From Eledone cirrhosa (lineage: Eukaryota; Mollusca; Cephalopoda; Octopoda; Eledonidae), in contig OZ024744.1 in assembly GCA_964016885.1 (NCBI GenBank), forward strand, positions 63,722,962 through 63,786,961: 64,000 nt of DNA, given 5' to 3'. Of the stretch, positions 1 to 12,215 are shown in pieces (position 1 is the first letter of the stretch; each line of letters begins with the position of its first letter). Both the position numbers and the translations under genes were made by a program. The notes below the pieces were generated by a model, which was not told where the DNA came from, did no database searches, and saw only the letters and a list, made by a program, of their open reading frames with translations.

Positions 1-3000
1 TGTAAGTAGGTACCACAGTGTGGTGTAGTTCACTGTACTGTGTCTATAACCAAGACACTCCACTGTCAACAGTCCACCTAGCTGTATGTAGGTACCACAG
101 TGCGGTATAGTTCACTGTACTGTGTCTATAACCAAAACACTCCACTGTCAACAGTCCACCTAGCTGTAAGTAGGTACCACAGTGTGGTATAGTTCACTGT
201 ACTGTGTCTATAACCAAGACACTCCACTGTCAACAGTCCACCTAGCTGTAAGTAGGTACCACAGTGTGGTATAGTTCATGGTACTGTGTCTATAACCAAG
301 ACACTTAACTGTCAACAGTCCACCTAGCTGTAAGTAGGTACCACAGTGTGATATAGTTCACTGTACTTTGTCTATAATTAAGACAACTGTCAACAGTCCA
401 CCTAGCTGTAAGTAGGTAACATAGTGAGGTATAGTTCACTGTACTGTGTCTATAACTGAGATACTTAACTGTCAAAAGTCCCGTCCACCTAGCTGTAAGT
501 AGGTACCACAGTGTGGTATAGTTCACTGTACTGTGTCTATAACTAAGATACTCCACTGTCAACAGTTCACCTAGCTGTAAGTAGGTACCACAGTGTGATA
601 TAGTTCACAGTACTGTGTCTATAACCAAGACACTTAACTGTCAACTGTGCACCTAGCTGTAAGTAGGTAACACAGTGTGGTATAGTTCACTGAACTGTGT
701 CTATAACCAAGGCACTTAACTGTCAACAGTCCACCTAGCTGTAAGTAGGTACCACAGTGTGGTATAGTTCACTGTACTGTGTCTATAACCAAGACACTCC
801 ACTGTCAACAGTCCACCTAGCTGTAAGTAGGTACCACAGTGTGGTATAGTTCACTGTACTGTGTCTATAACCAAGACACTTAACTGTCAACAGTGCACCT
901 AGCTGTAAGTAGGTACCACAGTGTGGTATAATTCACCATACTGTGTCTATAACTAAGACACTTAACTGACAACAGTCCACCTAGCTATAAGTAGGTACCA
1001 CACTGTGATATAGTTCACTGTACTGTGTCTATAACTAAGACACTTAACTGACAACGGTCCACCTAGCTATAAGTAGGTACCACAGTGTGATATTGTTCAC
1101 AGTACTGTGTCTATAACCAAGACACTTAACTGTCAACAGTGCACCTAGCTGTAAGTAGGTAACTCAGTGTGGTATAGTTCACTGAACTGTGTCTATAACC
1201 AAGACACTTAACTGTCAACAGACCACCTAGCTGTAAGTAGGTACCACAGTGTGGTATAGTTCACTGTACTGTGTCTATAACCAAGACACTCCACTGTCAA
1301 CAGTCCACCTAGCTGTAAGTAGGTACCACAGTGTGGTATAGTTCACTGTACTGTGTCTATAACCAAGACGCTTAACTGTCAACAGTGCACCTAGCTGTAA
1401 GTAGGTACCACAGTGTGGTATAATTCACCATACTGTGTCTATAACTAAGACACTTAACTGACAACAGTCAACCTAGCTGTAAGTAGGTACCACAGTGTTG
1501 TATAGTTCACTGTAGTGTGTCTATAACCAAGACACTTAACTGTCAACCGTCCAGTCCACCTAGCTGTAAGTAGGTACCACAGTGTGGTATAGTTCACTGT
1601 ACTGTGTCTATAACTAAGATACTCCACTGTCAACAGTCCACCTAGCTGTAAGTAGGTACCACTGTGGTATAGTTCACTGTACGGTGTCTATAACCAAGAT
1701 ACTTAACTGTCAACAGTCCACCTAGCTGTAAGTAGGTACCACAGTGTGATATAGTACACTGTACTGTGTCTATAACCAAGATACTTAACTATCAACAGTC
1801 CACCTAGCTGTAAGTAGGTAACATAGTGTGGTAATGTTCACTGTACTGTGTCTATACCTAAGACACTTAACTGTCAACAGTCCACCTAGCCGTAAGTAGG
1901 TACCACAGTGTGATATAGTTCACTGAACTGTGTCTATAACTAAGATACTCCACTGTCAACAGTCCACCTAGCTGTAAGTAGGTACCACTGCGTCGTATAG
2001 TTCAATGTACTATGTCTATAACCAAGACCCTTAACTGTCAACAGTCTACCTAGCTGTAAGTAGGTACCACAGTGTGGTATAGTTCACTGTACTGTGTCTA
2101 TAACTAAGATACTCTACTGTCAACAGTCCACCTAGCTGTAAGTAGGTACCACAGTGTGATATAGTTCACTGTACTGTGTCTATAACTAAGATACTCCACT
2201 GTCAACAGTCCACCTAGCTGTAAGTAGGTACCACAGTGTGATATAGTTTACTGTACTGTGTCTATAACCAAGATACTTAACTGTCAACAGTCCACCTAGC
2301 TATAAGTAGGTACCATAGTGTGGTATATTTCACCGTACTGTGTCTATAACCAAGACACTCCACTGTCAACAGTCCAGTCCACCTAGCTGTAAGTAGGTAC
2401 CACAGTGTGGTATAGTTCACTGTTCTGTGTCTATAACTAAGTCACTTAAATGTCAACAGTCCACCTAGCTGTAAGTAGGTACCACTGTGTGGTATAGTTC
2501 ACTGTACTGTGTCTATAACCAAGACACTCCACTGTCAACAGTCCAGTCCACCTAGCTGTAAGTAGGTACCACAGTGTGATATAGTTCACTGTATTGTGTC
2601 TATAACCAAGACACTTAACAGTCAACAGTCCACCTAGCTGTAAGTAGGTACCACAGTGTGGTATAGTTCACTGTACTGTGTCTATAACCAAGACACTTAA
2701 CTGTCAACAGTGCACCTAGCTGTAAGTAGGTACCACAGTGTGGTATAGTTCACTGTACTGTGTCAATATCCAAGACACTTAACTCTCAACAGTTCAGTCC
2801 ACCTAGCTATAAGTAGGTACCACAGTGTGGTATAGTTCACTGTACTGTGTCTATAACCAAGACACTTAGCTGTCAACAGTCCACCTAGCTGTAAGTAGGT
2901 ACTACAGTGTGGTATAGTTCACTGTACTGTGTCTATAACCAAGACACTCCACTGTCAACACTCCAGTCCACCTAGCTGTAAGTAGGTACCACAGTGTGGT

Positions 3001-6000
3001 ATAGTTCACTGTACTGTGTCTATAACCAAGACACTTAACTGTAAACAGTCCACCTAGCTGTAAGTAGGTACCACAGTGTGATATATTTCACTGTACTGTG
3101 TCTATAACCAAGACACTTAACTGTAAACAGTCCACCTAGCTATAAGTAGGTACCACAGTGTGGTATAGTTCACTGTACTGTGTCTTTAATCAAGACACTT
3201 AACTGTAAACAGTCCACCTAGCTATAAGTAGGTACCACAGTGTGGTATAGTTCACTGTACTGTGTATATAACCAAGACACTTATCTATCACCGGTCCACC
3301 TAGCTATAAGTAGGTACCACAGTGTGGTATAGTTCACTGTACTGTGTCTATAACCAAGACACTCCACTGTCAACAGTCCACCTAGTTGTAAGTAGGTACC
3401 ACAGCGGGGTATAGTTCACTGTACTGTGTCTATAACCAAATCACTTAGCTGTCAACAGTCCACCTAGCTGTAAGTAGATACCACAGTGTGATATAGTTCA
3501 CAGTACTGTGTCTATAACCAAGACACTTAATTGTCAAGAAGTCCACTTAGCTGTAAGTAGGTACCACAGTGTGGTTTAGTTCACTGTACTGTGTATATAA
3601 CCAAGACACTTATCTATCACCAGTCCACCCAGCTGTAAGTAGATACCACAGTGTGATATAGTTCACAGTACTGTGTCTATAACCAAGACACTTAATTGTC
3701 AAGAAGTCCACTTAGCTGTAAGTAGGTACCACAGTGTGGTTTAGTTCACTGTACTGTGTATATAACCAAGACACTTATCTATCACCAGTCCACCTTGCTG
3801 TAAGTAGGTACCACAGTGTGATATAGTTCACTGTACTGTGTCTATAACCAAGACATGTAACTCAACAGTCCACCCAGCTGTAAATAGCTACCACAGTGTG
3901 ATATAGTTCACTGTACTGTGTCTATAACCAAGACACTTAACTGTCAACAGTCCACCTAGCTGTAAGTAGGTACCACAGTATGGTATAGTTCACTGTACTG
4001 TGTCTACGAGCTAGACACTTAACTGTCAACAGTGCACCTATCTGTAAGTAGGTACCACAGTGTGGTATAGTTCACTGTACTCTGTCTATAACCAAGACAC
4101 TTAACTGTCAACAGTTCAGTCCACCTAACTGTAAGTAGGTACCACAGTGTGGTATAGTCACTGTACTGTGTCTATAACTAAGACACTTAACTGTCAACAG
4201 TCTACCTAGCTGTAAGTAGGTACCACAGTGTGGTATAGTTCACTGTACTGTGTCTATAACCAAGACACTCCACTGTCAACAGTCCCCCTAGCTGTAAGTA
4301 GGTACCACAGTGTGGTATAGTTCACTGTACTGTGTCTATAACTAAGACACTTAACTGTCAACAGTCCACCTAGCTGTAAGTAGGTACCATAGTGTGATAT
4401 AGTTCACTGTACTGTGTCTATAACCAAGACCCTTAACTGTCAACAGTCCACCTAGCTGTAAGTAGGTACCATAGTGTGATATAGTTCACTTTACTGTGTC
4501 TATAACCAAGACACTTAACTGTCAACAGTCCACCTAGCTGTAAGTAGGTACCACAGTGTGATATAGTTCACTGTACTGTGTCTATAACCAAGATACTCCA
4601 CTGTCAACAGTCCACCTAGCTCTAAGTAGGTACCACAGCGTGATATGGTTCACTGTACTGTGTCTATAACCAAGACACTCAACTGTCAACAGTCCAGTCC
4701 ACCTAGCTGTAAGTAGGTACCACAGTGTGATATAGTTCACTGTACTGTGTCTATAACCAAGACACTCCACTGTCAACAGTCCACCTAGCTGTAAGTAGGT
4801 ACCACAGTGTGATATAGTTCACTGTACTGTGTCTATAACCAAGATACTTAACTGTAAACAGTCCACCTAGCTGCAAGTAGGTTCCACAGTGTGGTATAGT
4901 TCACTGTACTCTGTCTATAACCAAGATACTTAACTGTCAACAGTCCACCTAGTTGTAAGTATGTAACACAGTGTGGTATAGTTCACTGTACTCTGTCTAT
5001 AACCAAGACACTTATCTATCACCAGTCCACCTAGCTGTAAGTAGGTACCACTGTGTGATATAGTTCACTGTACTGTGTCTATAACCAAGATACTTAACTG
5101 TCAACAGTCCACCTAGTTGTAAGTAGGTAACACAGTGTGGTATAGTTCACTGTACTCTGTCTATAACCAAGACACTTAACTGTCAACAGTCCACCTAGCT
5201 GTAAGTAGGTACCACTGTGTTGTATAGTTCAATGTACTATGTCTATAACCAAGACACTTAACTGTAAACTGTCCACCTAGCTGTAAGTAGGAACCACAGT
5301 GTGGTATAGTTCACTGTACTGTGTCTATAACCAAGATACTTAACTGTCAACAGTCCACCTAGTTGTAAGTAGGTACCACAGTGTGGCATAGTTCACTGTA
5401 CTCTGTCCATAACCAAGACACTTAACTGTCAACAGTCCACCTAGCTGTAAGTAGGTACCACAGTGTGGTATAGTTCACTGTACTGTGTCTATAACCAAGA
5501 TACTTAACTGTCAACAGTCCACCTAGTTGTAAGTAGGTACCACAGTGTGGTATAGTTGACTGTACTCTGTCTATAACCAAGACACTTAACTGTCAACAGT
5601 CCACCTAGCTGTAAGTAGGTACCACAGTGTGATATAGTTCACTGTACTGTGTCTATAACCAAGACACTCCACTGTCAACAGTCCAGTCCACCTAGCTGTA
5701 AGTAGGTACCACAGTGTGGTATAGTTCACTGTACTGTGTCTATAACTAAGACACTTAACTGTCAACAGTCCACCTAGCAGTAAGTTGGTACCACAGTGTG
5801 GTATAGTTCACTGTACCTTGTCTATAACCAAGACACTTAACTGTTAACAGTCCACCAAGCTGTAAGTAGGTACCACAGTGTGATATAGTTCAATGTACTG
5901 TGTCTATAACCAAGACACTCCACTGTCAACAGTCCAGTCCATCTCGCTGTAAGTACGTACCACAGTGTGGTATAGTTCACTGTACTTTGTTTATAACCAA

Positions 6001-7270
6001 GACACTTAACTGTCAACAGTCCACCTAGCTGTAAGTAGGTACCATAGTGTGGTATAGTTCACTGTACTGTGTCTATAACTAACATACTCCATTGTCAACA
6101 GTCCACCTAGCTGTAAATAGGTACCACAGTGTGGTATAGTTCACTGTACTGTGTCTATAACCAAGACACTCCACTGTCAACAGTCCACCTAGCTCTAAGT
6201 ATGTACCACAGTGTGGTATAGTTCACTGTACTGTGTCTATAACCAAGACACTCCACTGTCAACAGTCCACCTAGCTGTAAGTAGGTACCACAGTGTAGTA
6301 TAGTTCACTGTACTGTGTCTATAACCAAGACACTTAACTGTCAACAGTCCACCTAGCTGTAAGTATGTAACACAGTGTGGTATAGTTCACTGTACTGTGT
6401 CTATAACCAAGACCCTTAACTGTCAACAGTCCAGCTAGCTGTCAGTAGGTACCACAGTGTAGTATAGTTCACTATACTGTGTCTATAACCAAGATACTTA
6501 TCTATCACCAGTTCACCTAGCTGTAAGTAGGTACCACAGCGTGGTATAGTTCACTGTACTGTGTCTATAACCAAGATACTTAACTATCAACAGTCCACCT
6601 AGCTATAAGTAGGTACCACAGTGTGATATAGTTCACTGTACTGTGTCTATAACCAAGATACTTATCTATCACCTGTCCACCTAGCTGTAAGTAGGTACCA
6701 CAGTGTGGTATAGTTCACTGTACTGTGTCTATAACCAAGATACTTAACTATCAACAGTCCCCCTAGCTGTAAGTAGGTACCACAGTGTGGTATAGTTCAC
6801 TGTACTGTGTCTATAACCAAGGTACTTAACTGTCAACAGTCCACCTAGCTGTAAGTAGGTACCACAGTGTAGTATAGTTCACTGTACTGTGTCTACGAGC
6901 TAGACACTTAACTCTTGACAGTACAGTCCACCTTGTGGTAAGTAGGTACCACAGCGTTGTATAGCTCACTGTACCATGTCTATGACCAAGATACTTAACT
7001 CTCAATAGTCCACCAAACTTTAAGTAGGTACCACTGTGTGATATAGTTCATGTGCACCATCTGTGCCTATGACACTCAACTGTCAAAGTCCAGTCCACCT
7101 AGCTGGAAGTTGGTACTACAGTGCGTTATCATTCAATGTACTGTGTCTATAAACAAGGCTCATAAGTGCCAACAGTCTAGTCCATCTAGCTTTAAGTAGG
7201 TACCACAATCAGTTATTTTTTTACTGTACTGTCAAGTCCACCTAGATGTAAGTATGTACCATATAATCAT
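1..7270. repeat. 82-bp satellite array
   Basis: About 88 head-to-tail copies of an 82-bp unit run from the left window edge. Successive starts fall at 1, 83 and 165. Most units contain TAGCTGTAAGTAGGTACCAC, then two hyphenated dyads (CCACA-G-TGTGG and CTGT-CA-ACAG). Variable positions include CTCC versus TTAA before CTGTCAACAG, and TGTGG versus TGTGA. About ten units carry an extra 5 bp (CAGTCCAGTCC; for example near 1548, 2378, 2540, 4693, 5682, 5932). Units from about 6900 onward become steadily more divergent, and the last recognisable one ends near 7270. Because 82 is not a multiple of three, the open frames across it are incidental. I do not recognise the satellite. It could be centromeric, subtelomeric or heterochromatic; nothing here decides. 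Confidence 0.97.
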
Positions 7271-7692
7271 ATATCTCAATTTATATTGCCAATGTTCAAG
7301 AAATTGAACACTCAAAACTCTTGTCTATTTAGTACACTCTGCCTTGTCAATGATGAAGACTCTTTACCTCCAACAGTTTCCTCTGTCTAGTACAAGATGC
7401 ACTTTTTTAGTGACTACACCTTTTTATTATTATTAGCCTATACTACTTAGTGTATAGGCTAATAATAGTCAATGACCAAGACAACCATCAATAGTTTAGT
7501 CTTTAACTCTTTTTTTCTGACATGCAAAGCCTTAACTTTGGACAGATAGTTTTGAAAATTTGCAATTGACTATTGTAAAAACTCTATTTTCAGTGTGTTA
7601 TAATCTCAGTGCAGTTTCATAGTTTTCAAGAATTTGAGGTACTCTCAAGAGGTTTTGAGACTTTTATCAGAGCGACATTTACTTAACTCAGA
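7271..7692. other. AT-rich spacer with a small hairpin
   Basis: No gene is seen. A 15-bp perfect inverted repeat (ATTATTAGCCTATAC and its complement, about 7428-7467) surrounds an 8-base loop. The rest is unremarkable sequence between the satellite and a mariner fossil. Confidence 0.6.
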
Positions 7693-8575
7693 TCAACACA
7701 AAACTCTAGTCTCCATCAAGTAGGATCCTCTAACTCCAATGCAGCCACTTCTGAAAGTGAAGGTGTCTAGAGCGCTTGTCACAGCCACCTTCATCTTCTC
7801 CACATCCTCAAAGTGGATACCCCTGAGCTTCTCCTTCAGCTTCAGGAACATCCAGAAGTCACTGGACTGTAGGGAGGATGAGAGACAGTCTTGATCCCCT
7901 TATTGGCCAAGTAGTTGGTCACCAGGATGGATTTGTGGCAAGGGACATTGTCCTGGTGCAGGTGCTACTGACCAGACTTGAAGAGTTCTGGTCTCCTGCA
8001 ATGTAATCTTTCTGAACTGCCTTCAAACCTCTACATAATACTCCTTGTTGACAGTCTGGCCGTGGGGGACCCAGTGGATGTAGATGATGCCCTTGCTGTT
8101 GAAGAATGGGATCATCATAAGTTTCCTAGTGGACCTGCTTTCCCTGACCTTCTTGGGTCTTGGAGAATCAGAATGTTTCCACTGGGCACTTTGTCTCTTG
8201 GTCATAACAGTAATTGTCACAGCTTACCAGAGACTCAAGGACACTTGGATTCAAAGTGATCCACTTAACCATCTCCCTGCTGTCATCGTTGAGCACTCTG
8301 GGAACAAACTTTACACATGTTCCGATCATCATGAATGACTCTGCCTCATGCCCTCAGCCACTTAAATTGTTTAGCAATCGCCAGATGAGATGTATGACAG
8401 TCCTCGTGAAGAAATTTGAGAATTTTGTCTACCAACTTCAATGTCCCTCTCCCTATCACACCTCCCATCATCACCCCCTGCTCTCCTGTTTCTGCAGCAT
8501 ATTTGTAGGGCTTGACACAAAACTTTATTGCATATTGAGCCTCAAAGTTATCCTCATGTCCCAACTGCATTGTGG
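7693..8575 (-). pseudogene. Mariner-family transposase pseudogene
   Basis: The complement reads as a mariner (DDD-type, SETMAR-like) transposase in pieces. The N-terminal part at 8346-8575 contains AQYAIKFCVK and LVDKILKFLHED. Next come TCVKFVPRVLNDD and LVSCD, where the D is the first catalytic aspartate; KRQSAQWKHSDSPRPKK and GQTVNKEYYVEV (8023-8200); LHQDNVPCHKSI with the second aspartate (about 7930-7960); and DFWMFLKLKEKLRG with the third. Breaks: three residues are lost after the first aspartate and a frameshift follows near 8180. There is an in-frame TAG where W is expected in KSGQW (about 7966). A deletion and frameshift lie just before DFW. About 294 codon-equivalents remain against the usual roughly 345. 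No inverted terminal repeats were found. It is a dead copy. Confidence 0.85.
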
Positions 8576-9179
8576 GACCAGTTAGCTGTGACAAGAAGTA
8601 TAAGATGGATAGTGTTTAAAGTGCTGTAGCAGTCTGAACTTTCAGCCTGGGAGAAAAAGATTTCACATGTTAGATTATTATAACCATATCAGAGATGCAT
8701 TAAAATGACAACTACATAATACAATAGTGCCTGAACAGAGTGTACCTCATATCTTGCTCATGCGGTTTGATGTGGTACAGGACGTAAACAGTTAAAAACA
8801 TGTCAATCAATGGCTTTTTATTTCAGCAAAACTGCCAGTCTTCCAAATGTTTTTGACCACAGACTACTATCTGAATCTTTCAAATGAATATTTTCTTCAT
8901 TGGCTAATTGATGACCAGGCCCGAATATCAAAAATTTGCTTTTTATCTCCAACAAGAACAACATACTGTATTTGTGCATACACCTATAATATGCCACATC
9001 AATATAGCTATAAAACATTGACTTCTGTGAACCACACATACACACATAACATGTTACTACAAGCATAAACTGCAACTGTTGAACAGCCACCTCTGGGAAT
9101 CTTCTCATTAACTTGATTGATTGTGATCAATTCCATTGTCATTGATGAAGCAATATAATACATTTATGCTGAACTAATT
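8576..9179. other. Unassigned AT-rich sequence
   Basis: The short open frames here show no recognisable family and overlap on both strands. I see no repeat family or gene. Confidence 0.5.
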
Positions 9180-9250
9180 TGTTGTGCTTTGTTTATGTAT
9201 TCCCCACCCTTGCAAGCAGGGAAAAGCGGACGTAAAATGATGATGATATA
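9180..9250 (+). mobile_element. 3' tail fragment of the RTE-like LINE or its SINE
   Basis: It contains CCCACCCTTGCAAGCAGGGA, then AAGCGGACGTAAAATGATGATG. This matches in plus orientation the 3' ends of the LINEs at 22514 and 54292. Only the last ~45 bp and the (ATG)n tail are present, so it is either a heavily 5'-truncated insertion or the end of an old SINE. Confidence 0.7.
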
Positions 9251-9507
9251 CACTCCCTCATATAGTCACTCATGCCTATATACCCCCCCCCCCCCCTCCC
9301 CCCACATACACACATATATACATACACATATAAAAAGACATACATAAATTCAAAAAATTCAAAGACCCTTCATTAAACTGGACACAATTTGAGTTAAAGA
9401 AGTAATTATCAGTATCAACTAGCTGATAAGAATAAAATTAATTTCATGATGCAGCAAGTTATCCTGGTAGATAGACTATAGATAGAGTTTTCATTAGATT
9501 ACCAAGT
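9251..9507. other. Poly-C, CA and TA simple repeats plus spacer
   Basis: A run of C broken by one T (9283-9303) leads into (CA)n and (TA)n. The remainder shows nothing recognisable. Confidence 0.6.
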
Positions 9508-9667
9508 AGGCGACACTGGATTTACCATTGTGCTTAAGCACAGGGCCCCGTTGGTCAGGGAGGGCCCATCTTCCTGCCAAAAACATTTTTTACAATGAAT
9601 GTTTTAGGTAAGGGACCTTATAACTTAACTAGCACAGGGCCTTGTTTATCCTAAATCTGGCACTGGA
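9508..9667. mobile_element. Probable hAT-type MITE
   Basis: The left end reads CACTGGATTTACCATTGTGC, and the complement of the right end reads CCAGTGCCAGATTTAGGATA. Both resemble the widespread hAT terminus CAGTGGCGGATTTA. CAGGGCC motifs lie inside both ends, and imperfect TSD candidates CAAGTAGG and GATGTAGG flank it. It has no coding capacity. The exact left boundary is uncertain. Confidence 0.5.
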
Positions 9668-10015
9668 TGTAGGGATAGTGTATCTTCAAGTTTGGCTTTA
9701 ACATACTACAAATTTATTATTTATACAGTAACTTTAGAAAAGCTATCTAGACTGGAAACTGAATGTGTCATTCCTGACATGAAAGATATACAGAAACTGG
9801 AATTGTAAGCTAGTTAAGTGGGAATTAACAGGGGCAATTATAAACATCAGGTGGCTCTTTTAAAGAGAGAATCTGTTACAGTTAGTAAGGAACCAGAGCT
9901 GGAGAATAACAAATTGGAGTTGCAGCAAGTAAACAGACACAAAAAGGCAACTAGAAAAGGTTTTACATATGAAGAGAAAGCAGTAAGAATTTGTCCTGGT
10001 CATTTCTTCCATATC
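9668..10015. other. Unassigned sequence
   Basis: No convincing coding or repeat signature. One short open frame (9818-10033) matches nothing I recognise and overlaps an antisense frame. Confidence 0.5.
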
Positions 10016-10105
10016 ACCATCACAGTGGCCTAGTGGGTAGTAATAGAGATGGTGGAGATTCTGGTCTAGGGTCAATCCTGGTCAGGAGATACACAATGAG
10101 GGTCT
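10016..10105 (+). mobile_element. Possible tRNA-derived SINE head
   Basis: AGTGGCCTAGTGGGTAG resembles a pol III A box. GGTCAATCCTGGTCAGG about 35 bp downstream resembles a degraded B box, as in cephalopod tRNA-SINE heads. No SINE body follows, so this is tentative. Confidence 0.35.
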
Positions 10106-10609
10106 TACTAAATTTTAAATGGCAGTGCCACAGCATAGTCTTGGCCTGTCAGCTGAAACATGTAATAGAGTAATATAACATAAATCTTGCATTGTCTGAG
10201 CTAAGGTGAGGGCTCTTAGACATGATAGAGTAAAAGCCACCAAATGGTTTTTGCTTCCTTGTTACAGAAACACAACAGAGGAAGCAAAGTCATAATCTAG
10301 TTTTTGATGATTCATGATGAGTACATGCTCTTTGATTCCAGGCAGATATGTGCAGTTTTTCAGAGTTGTTTTACCCAAGTTCTTTGGAGGAAAGCTGTTG
10401 ACTGGAGACAGTGATTTCAATGTCTACTTCAAGGGTATGCTAAGTTCTTGCCAGCAGTTGTATAAACAATAGACTAGCCAGCTTTATGAAATTAACATGC
10501 AAGTGTCTGAGCATTCCACAGACGTGTAATTTTAGCGTAGTTTTCAGAGAGATTCATCATGACACAGTGTGTGACAAGGGTGGCATTTTGAATTACAGAT
10601 AGAACTTAC
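10106..10609. other. Unassigned sequence
   Basis: No gene, RNA or repeat family recognised. AT-rich with no simple repeats of note. Confidence 0.45.
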
Positions 10610-10730
10610 TTTTGCCAGCTGAGTGGACTGGAGTATTGTGAAATAAAGTGTCTTGTTAAAGGTCTCAATGGTCTGCTGAGAGTTGAACATATAACCATGT
10701 AGTCATGAGCTAAACATCCTAACTACTAAT
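10610..10730 (-). mobile_element. tRNA-SINE, family A, degraded copy
   Basis: It aligns throughout with the better copies at 15520, 46710 and 59260: GAGTGGACTGGAGTATTGTG, AAATAAAGTGTCTTG, then a degraded tRNA-like head whose complement should carry the pol III boxes. It is old, with the B box partly lost. Confidence 0.65.
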
Positions 10731-10989
10731 CCGATACTAGCAACTACAATACAGTAAGTACTGTGTAGTTGTGTGAGAAAAAATCATCAGGTTTGAATGA
10801 CTTGTTTTATTATTAACCATCTTGCCAACAACAACCCTGAGCACCTTTTTGAATTCCATGTATCTAACACTTGTGGACACGCTTACAAAATCAGAAAACA
10901 ATACAGCTTCCATGACTTTCAGAAACAATTTTTCAAGCTCAGAATTGCTGAACAAACTACCTGCATCAGTTATTAGCTGTTGGGACACT

Positions 10990-11410
10990 GCATTCTTCTT
11001 GTGTGGTACAGAATTAAAAGCTTTAGCAAAGTCAAGATAATTAACATCCACCCATGAGCTGCCATCAGGGATTCAGGAATTGTCTTCAAGAAACTCAATG
11101 AATTGATCACAGCAGTTGGAATTAGGGATAAACCCAAATTGCGAGGGCCAGATAAGACTGTGAGAATTCCAGAGTGTTTCTCTGACACAGGATTCCATCA
11201 GTTTGACAATGCAGCTAGTAAGACTGACTGGACAATAGTTGACAGGTGACGTGCAATCAGCCTTTTTGAACAGAGGAATGAAAGAAGAGTGAAAGCTGGT
11301 GCAGAAGAAAGTACCCACCACGTTTGAAAAGCAGGTACGTAACACCATCAAGACCAGGAGAGACATAGTTGTACTTTTTCTTAATGTGACATTGCAGCAT
11401 TGCAGGTGTA
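10990..11410 (-). pseudogene. Jockey/CR1-like LINE RT fragment
   Basis: The complement encodes RT fragments in order: KKKYNYVSPGLDGVTYLLFK (about 11310-11380), FIPLFKKADCTSPVNYCPVS, LTSCIVKLMES, PSQFGFIPNSNCCDQ and WVDVNYLDFAKAFNSVPHK. The last contains the motif-A aspartate region (DFAKAFN). A frameshift near 11285 separates the first two blocks, and an in-frame TGA near 11065 splits the last two. Homology stops after PHK, near 11010. This layout is typical of Jockey/CR1-group non-LTR retrotransposons. No endonuclease or YADD motif C survives. Inactive. Confidence 0.75.
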
Positions 11411-12079
11411 AATTCCATAGTGGCTTAGAATTTGATGTCAGATGTGGTGGAGATGGTACGTTTTGGTTTTCAACAGTGAAAATGCCTGTCCTTACCCGTC
11501 TTCTCTTCCTATTCCATCTTCTTCTTTTCCATTCCATTCTGTTCTGTTTTGTTCATTCTCTTCTGACAGTCTCAGAAATGCACCAAATAAATATGTGAAC
11601 CTAATAACCTTTATAATTGATTACTGGACAAAACATCAACTAGTCAGTGACACAAATTCTAATATATATATATAGATTTAAACTTTAATATTCCATGTGA
11701 ACACAACCTTCTAATAATAATAATAATAATCGTGAATTCACAATAATTATAATCTTGAAACATCAAGCTATCCAAGTTGTCTGTTTAACATGCAAATATA
11801 TTCAGATTTTGCACTAAATGTTTGGTATTAGTGGACAAGAGATATTTAAATTTCTTAATGCCAACTACTTCAACACCTTTAAACCTTCAGATATGCAAAA
11901 AATAAAAATAAAACAAAAAACAAATAAACGAAAAACAATAATGATACATAAATAAAATAAAAATTCTACTTTATATGTTTTTTATATCCAAACCTGGGCA
12001 ACAGCTTTTTTTTTTAAACAATTTTTCTTGGTAAAATATCCAATAACAAAATGGCTGCATTAACAGCAAGTTTAAAAAC
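11411..12079. other. AT-rich spacer with (TAA)n and A-rich tracts
   Basis: It holds a short (TAA)n near 11713, an A-rich stretch around 11895-11960 and a T run near 12007. No gene is seen. Confidence 0.5.
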
Positions 12080-12215
12080 CAATCTGTTAAAGAGTGTGGT
12101 CAGTACAACAGCTTTATAAACCTGTATCTTGGTGACCAGTCTTATACCCTTCTCATTCCAAAGGTGATGACAGAGCTTGTCAAATGCCCTTGTGGCTTTT
12201 CCTATACTATTAAAT
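12080..12215 (-). pseudogene. RTE-like LINE RT C-terminal fragment
   Basis: The complement reads EIFNSIGKATRAF, then DKLCHHLWNEKGIRLVTK and IQVYKAVVLTTLF. This is the familiar RIGKAS.AF...LW...KI.VYK..VL..LLYG block after the RT core of RTE-type LINEs. Only about 45 codons persist, with no tail or 5' part nearby. Confidence 0.6.

Noticed and set aside
305..562. Open frame with repeated TARWT/LSYRHST segments in the satellite (also 4582-4776)
   Set aside because: It comes purely from reading the 82-bp unit in successive frames; units with indels break it and the unit length is not a multiple of three.
1..7270. CRISPR-like array
   Set aside because: Direct repeats without unique spacers; the whole 82-bp unit is repeated, and the genome is animal.
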